Below, in pieces: positions 61,773 through 64,000 of a stretch of DNA of 64,000 nt. The notes under the pieces are model-generated. The model was not told where the DNA came from, did not search any database, and was given only the letters and a program-made list of their open reading frames with translations. The translations under genes were made by a program, and so were the position numbers. The stretch's first letter is position 1. Each line of letters starts with the position of its first letter. The stretch lies in assembly GCF_014083945.1 (NCBI RefSeq), contig NZ_CP046444.1, forward strand, positions 2,790,001 through 2,854,000, written 5' to 3'. The DNA is from Granulicella sp. 5B5 (lineage in GTDB: Bacteria; Acidobacteriota; Terriglobia; Terriglobales; Acidobacteriaceae).

Positions 61773-63167
61773 ATGGCAAATGTTTACGACTTGATCGTGA
61801 TTGGTTCGGGCCCGGCAGGACAGCGTGCCGCTATTTATGGGGCGAAGCTGGGCAAGAAGGTGGCACTGGTGGAGATGCGCGAGGTGGTGGGCGGCGCGTG
61901 CATCAATACTGGAACGATCCCGTCGAAGACGATGCGCGAGGCCGTGCTGCACCTGTCGGGGTACAACTACAAGTCGATCTATGGGATGAACTACCGGGTG
62001 AAGGAAAAGATCACGATGGCGGACCTGGCGTTCCGGGTGCAGCACGTGATCAAGACCGAGGTCGATGTGACCGAGGCGCAGCTCTCGCGGAACAACATCG
62101 AGATGCTGGTGGGTGTGGCGAGTTTTGAAGATGCGACCCATGTGAAGGTGACCAATACCAAGGGTTCGACGGTGTATGAGGCGGCGAATATTTTGATCGC
62201 GACGGGCACGAAGCCCGCGAGCTCGCCGAAGGTGCCGATCAATGGCACGTCGATTGTGAACAGCGACCTGGTGCTGAACCTGCCGACGCTGCCTTCGACA
62301 ATGATTATTGTGGGCGGCGGCGTGATCGGGGTGGAGTACTGTTGCATGTTCGCGGCGCTGGGTGTGCGGGTGACGCTGATTGAGCGGCGACCGCGGCTGC
62401 TGGAGTTCGCGGACCAGGAGATTGTGGAGGCGCTGAGCTATCACCTGCGGGATGCGCGCGTGACGATGCGGCTGAACGAAGAGGTGGAGTCGGTGGAGGA
62501 GATCGACGGCAAGGTTGTGGCAAACCTTGAGAGCAAGAAGAAGCTGCAGGGCGATGCGCTGCTGTATGCCGTGGGACGCCAGGGCAATGTGGATGAGCTG
62601 AACCTGTCGAATGCGGGCATCGAGGCTGACAATCGCGGGCGCATCCCGGTGGACAAGGACTTTCAGACGAAGACGCCGCATGTGTATGCGGTGGGCGATG
62701 TGATCGGGTTCCCGTCGCTGGCGTCGGTGAGCATGGAGCAGGGGCGGATTGCGGCGGCGCGGGCGTTTGGCGATACGAGCATTGTGAGCAACCCAAGCTT
62801 CTATCCGTATGGGATTTATACGATCCCGGAGATCAGCTTTATCGGCAAGACCGAGGAGCAGCTGACGGAAGAGGATGTGCCGTACGAGGTGGGTGTGGCC
62901 TATTATCGCGAGATTGCTCGTGGGCAGATCCGCGGCGATACGACGGGGCGGCTGAAGATCATCTTCCACCGCGAGACGCATTACCTGCTGGGCGTGCATA
63001 TTATCGGCGAGGGCGCGAGCGAACTGCTGCATATTGGGCAGGCCGTGATGGCGCTGGGCGGCAAGCTGGAGTACTTCGTGGAGACGGTGTTCAACTATCC
63101 GACGCTGGCTGAGTGCTACAAGGTGGCTGCGTTCAATGGGTTGAACCGCGTGGCGAAGCTGGATTGA
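61773..63167 (+). CDS. sthA: Soluble pyridine nucleotide transhydrogenase
   Basis: A 464-residue flavoprotein of the SthA type, exchanging hydride between NAD(H) and NADP(H). 'YDLIVIGSGPAGQRAAIYGA' binds FAD; 'GGACINTGTIPSKTMR' shows Cys43 but Thr48 where disulfide reductases have the second redox Cys, the SthA hallmark. 'TMIIVGGGVIGVEYCCMFAA' is the NAD site, 'VYAVGDVIGFPSLASVSMEQ' the second FAD block, and the C-terminal dimerisation domain has 'FYPYGIYTIPEISFIGKTEE' and 'HIIGEGASELLHIGQAVMAL'. It is complete and separated by 165 bases from the ROK gene. Confidence 0.93.
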   Translation: MANVYDLIVIGSGPAGQRAAIYGAKLGKKVALVEMREVVGGACINTGTIPSKTMREAVLHLSGYNYKSIYGMNYRVKEKITMADLAFRVQHVIKTEVDVTEAQLSRNNIEMLVGVASFEDATHVKVTNTKGSTVYEAANILIATGTKPASSPKVPINGTSIVNSDLVLNLPTLPSTMIIVGGGVIGVEYCCMFAALGVRVTLIERRPRLLEFADQEIVEALSYHLRDARVTMRLNEEVESVEEIDGKVVANLESKKKLQGDALLYAVGRQGNVDELNLSNAGIEADNRGRIPVDKDFQTKTPHVYAVGDVIGFPSLASVSMEQGRIAAARAFGDTSIVSNPSFYPYGIYTIPEISFIGKTEEQLTEEDVPYEVGVAYYREIARGQIRGDTTGRLKIIFHRETHYLLGVHIIGEGASELLHIGQAVMALGGKLEYFVETVFNYPTLAECYKVAAFNGLNRVAKLD

Positions 63168-63332
63168 GCACGGACCACTGGGACGGGAGCCGCGCTGGGC
63201 GGGCGATTTTCGTCATGTGGGCGTTGACGACGATGTCTTGAGCAAGCTACTGTCTGAAGTCCTATAGGGGTTGGCGATGGCGAAGAGCCTGAACAAGCCA
63301 GCTTTCGTGGGGGACTTGAGAGAGTGAGCGAG

Positions 63333-64000
63333 ATGAGTGCAGCGGTGAGCGAGGCGATGCCAGGCATGGAAGAGACAGTCACGAACGGTACGACAAAGAT
63401 GGTCGGCGTGGTGATGGCCGAGCGGTTGTATGCAGGGTTGATTGTGGACCACCAGCTGGTGGGCGAGATGAAGAGCCTGCCGCCGGCCAGTGTGAAGCTG
63501 GGCGCGGATGAAGACAACTCGATGGTGGAGATGCCGACGGACGAGGTGATCGAAGCGATCTGCCGGCTGGTTGTGGATGTGGCGAAGGGCAGTGAGGCCC
63601 AACTGCTCGCGGTGGGCGTTGCGGTGCCGGGCCTGATCAAGAATGGCGTTGTGGAAGAGGCCCCGAACCTGCCGCAGCTGAAGGGCGCGCGCGTCGAGAT
63701 GAAGTTGATGGAGAAGCTGGCGACGCATGGCATTTCGGCGAAGGTGCATGTGGTGAACGACGCCGATGCGGTGGCTGCGGGACTCGCGAGCAAGCACGAC
63801 AAGCTCGATCACTTTTTGCGGGTGTGGACGCTGGGGACGGGCATTGGGTTTGGGACGTATCCGTTTACCGAGGGCGTTTGGGAGAATGGGCATACGGTGG
63901 TGACGCTGGATGATAAAGAGCGCTACTGCGGCTGCGGTGGGCGCGGTCATTTGGAAGGGATTATGGGGCACCGGTCGATGCGGCTGCGGTTTCTGGATAT
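63333..64000 (+). CDS. ROK family sugar kinase/regulator, cut by window end
   Basis: The frame from ATG 63333 (GTG 63324 also possible) stays open to the window end, giving 222 residues. 'KMVGVVMAERLYAGLIVDHQ' is the first ATPase strand region, 'LLAVGVAVPGLIKNGVVEEA' the family block, 'HVVNDADAVAAGLAS' carries the catalytic-type Asp (NDADAVA), 'WTLGTGIGFGTYPF' the phosphate loop and 'CGCGGRGHLEGIMGH' the zinc-binding ROK signature. A glucokinase-like role is possible. The C-terminal third lies outside the window. Confidence 0.85.
   Translation, partial: MSAAVSEAMPGMEETVTNGTTKMVGVVMAERLYAGLIVDHQLVGEMKSLPPASVKLGADEDNSMVEMPTDEVIEAICRLVVDVAKGSEAQLLAVGVAVPGLIKNGVVEEAPNLPQLKGARVEMKLMEKLATHGISAKVHVVNDADAVAAGLASKHDKLDHFLRVWTLGTGIGFGTYPFTEGVWENGHTVVTLDDKERYCGCGGRGHLEGIMGHRSMRLRFLD

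Noticed and set aside
61530-63032. 500-residue open frame antisense to sthA
   Set aside because: Long antisense frames are common in this GC-rich DNA; the sense frame has the full SthA motif set and the antisense peptide is compositionally biased (His/Arg/Gln) with no motif.
61773-63167. Dihydrolipoamide dehydrogenase or mercuric reductase
   Set aside because: The second redox cysteine is replaced by Thr48, which fits SthA and excludes a disulfide reductase.

Overview
The window reads as chromosome of an Acidobacteriota member of the Terriglobia type (Granulicella/Edaphobacter/Terriglobus-like). The clues are the high GC content, a 1239-residue Oar-like TonB receptor with a carboxypeptidase-regulatory N-terminus, a MoxR/DUF58/DUF4350/DUF4129 block, lipid A/Kdo genes of a Gram-negative envelope, and many short palindromic intergenic repeats. 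The assignment comes from gene content, not from a database search. I saw no rRNA, tRNA, CRISPR array or intact transposase.

Layout. 0.2-7 kb (minus): an envelope block with Kdo transferase (waaA), lpxK, a family 9 glycosyltransferase, an isoprenylcysteine methyltransferase-like protein, a DUF3108 protein, a DUF2007 protein and a secreted TPR protein. 7-17.7 kb: a secreted protein, a GNAT acetyltransferase, trmFO, a GH5-like glycosidase, a membrane protein, der (minus), a DinG-type helicase and a small membrane protein. 18-23 kb: queD, a DUF1440 protein, a sodium:solute symporter, an HEAGH protein and an M61 peptidase. 23-32.3 kb: a frameshifted MBL hydrolase, RDD and SpoIIM membrane proteins, a frameshifted SnoaL-like gene, and the minus-strand operon membrane protein - DUF4129 - DUF4350 - MoxR - DUF58. 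32.4-41.5 kb: alpha/beta hydrolase, an OFA-type MFS transporter with a 40-residue partner, a histidine kinase and receiver protein, an ATP-grasp/flavin monooxygenase pair and a GH79-like glycosidase. 41.5-47.6 kb: TonB receptor and glmS.

47.6-59.3 kb is the most unusual region. Directly after glmS sits an AT-richer 805-residue protein with an Mrr-like nuclease core and a STAND-type NTPase, then a lone contractile-tail tube protein. Further on come housekeeping genes (coaE, folD, DUF177-rpmF-plsX) bracketed by inverted copies of a ~230-bp repeat. After these lies a second AT-richer cassette, DUF1828 plus a partner, which sits directly downstream of a detached, diverged copy of a glmS 3' end on the opposite strand. 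The glmS 3' end therefore appears twice, each time followed by foreign-looking genes. 59.7-64 kb: an aerolysin/ETX-MTX2-like protein, a TenI/ThiE protein, sthA and a ROK kinase cut by the window end.

A second theme is that several palindromic repeat families occur both between genes and in frame inside essential or housekeeping genes (waaA, trmFO, der, dinG, glmS, thiE/tenI), where they add surplus peptide segments. A third is a set of single-base frameshifts in otherwise well-conserved small genes, which could be real decay or assembly error.
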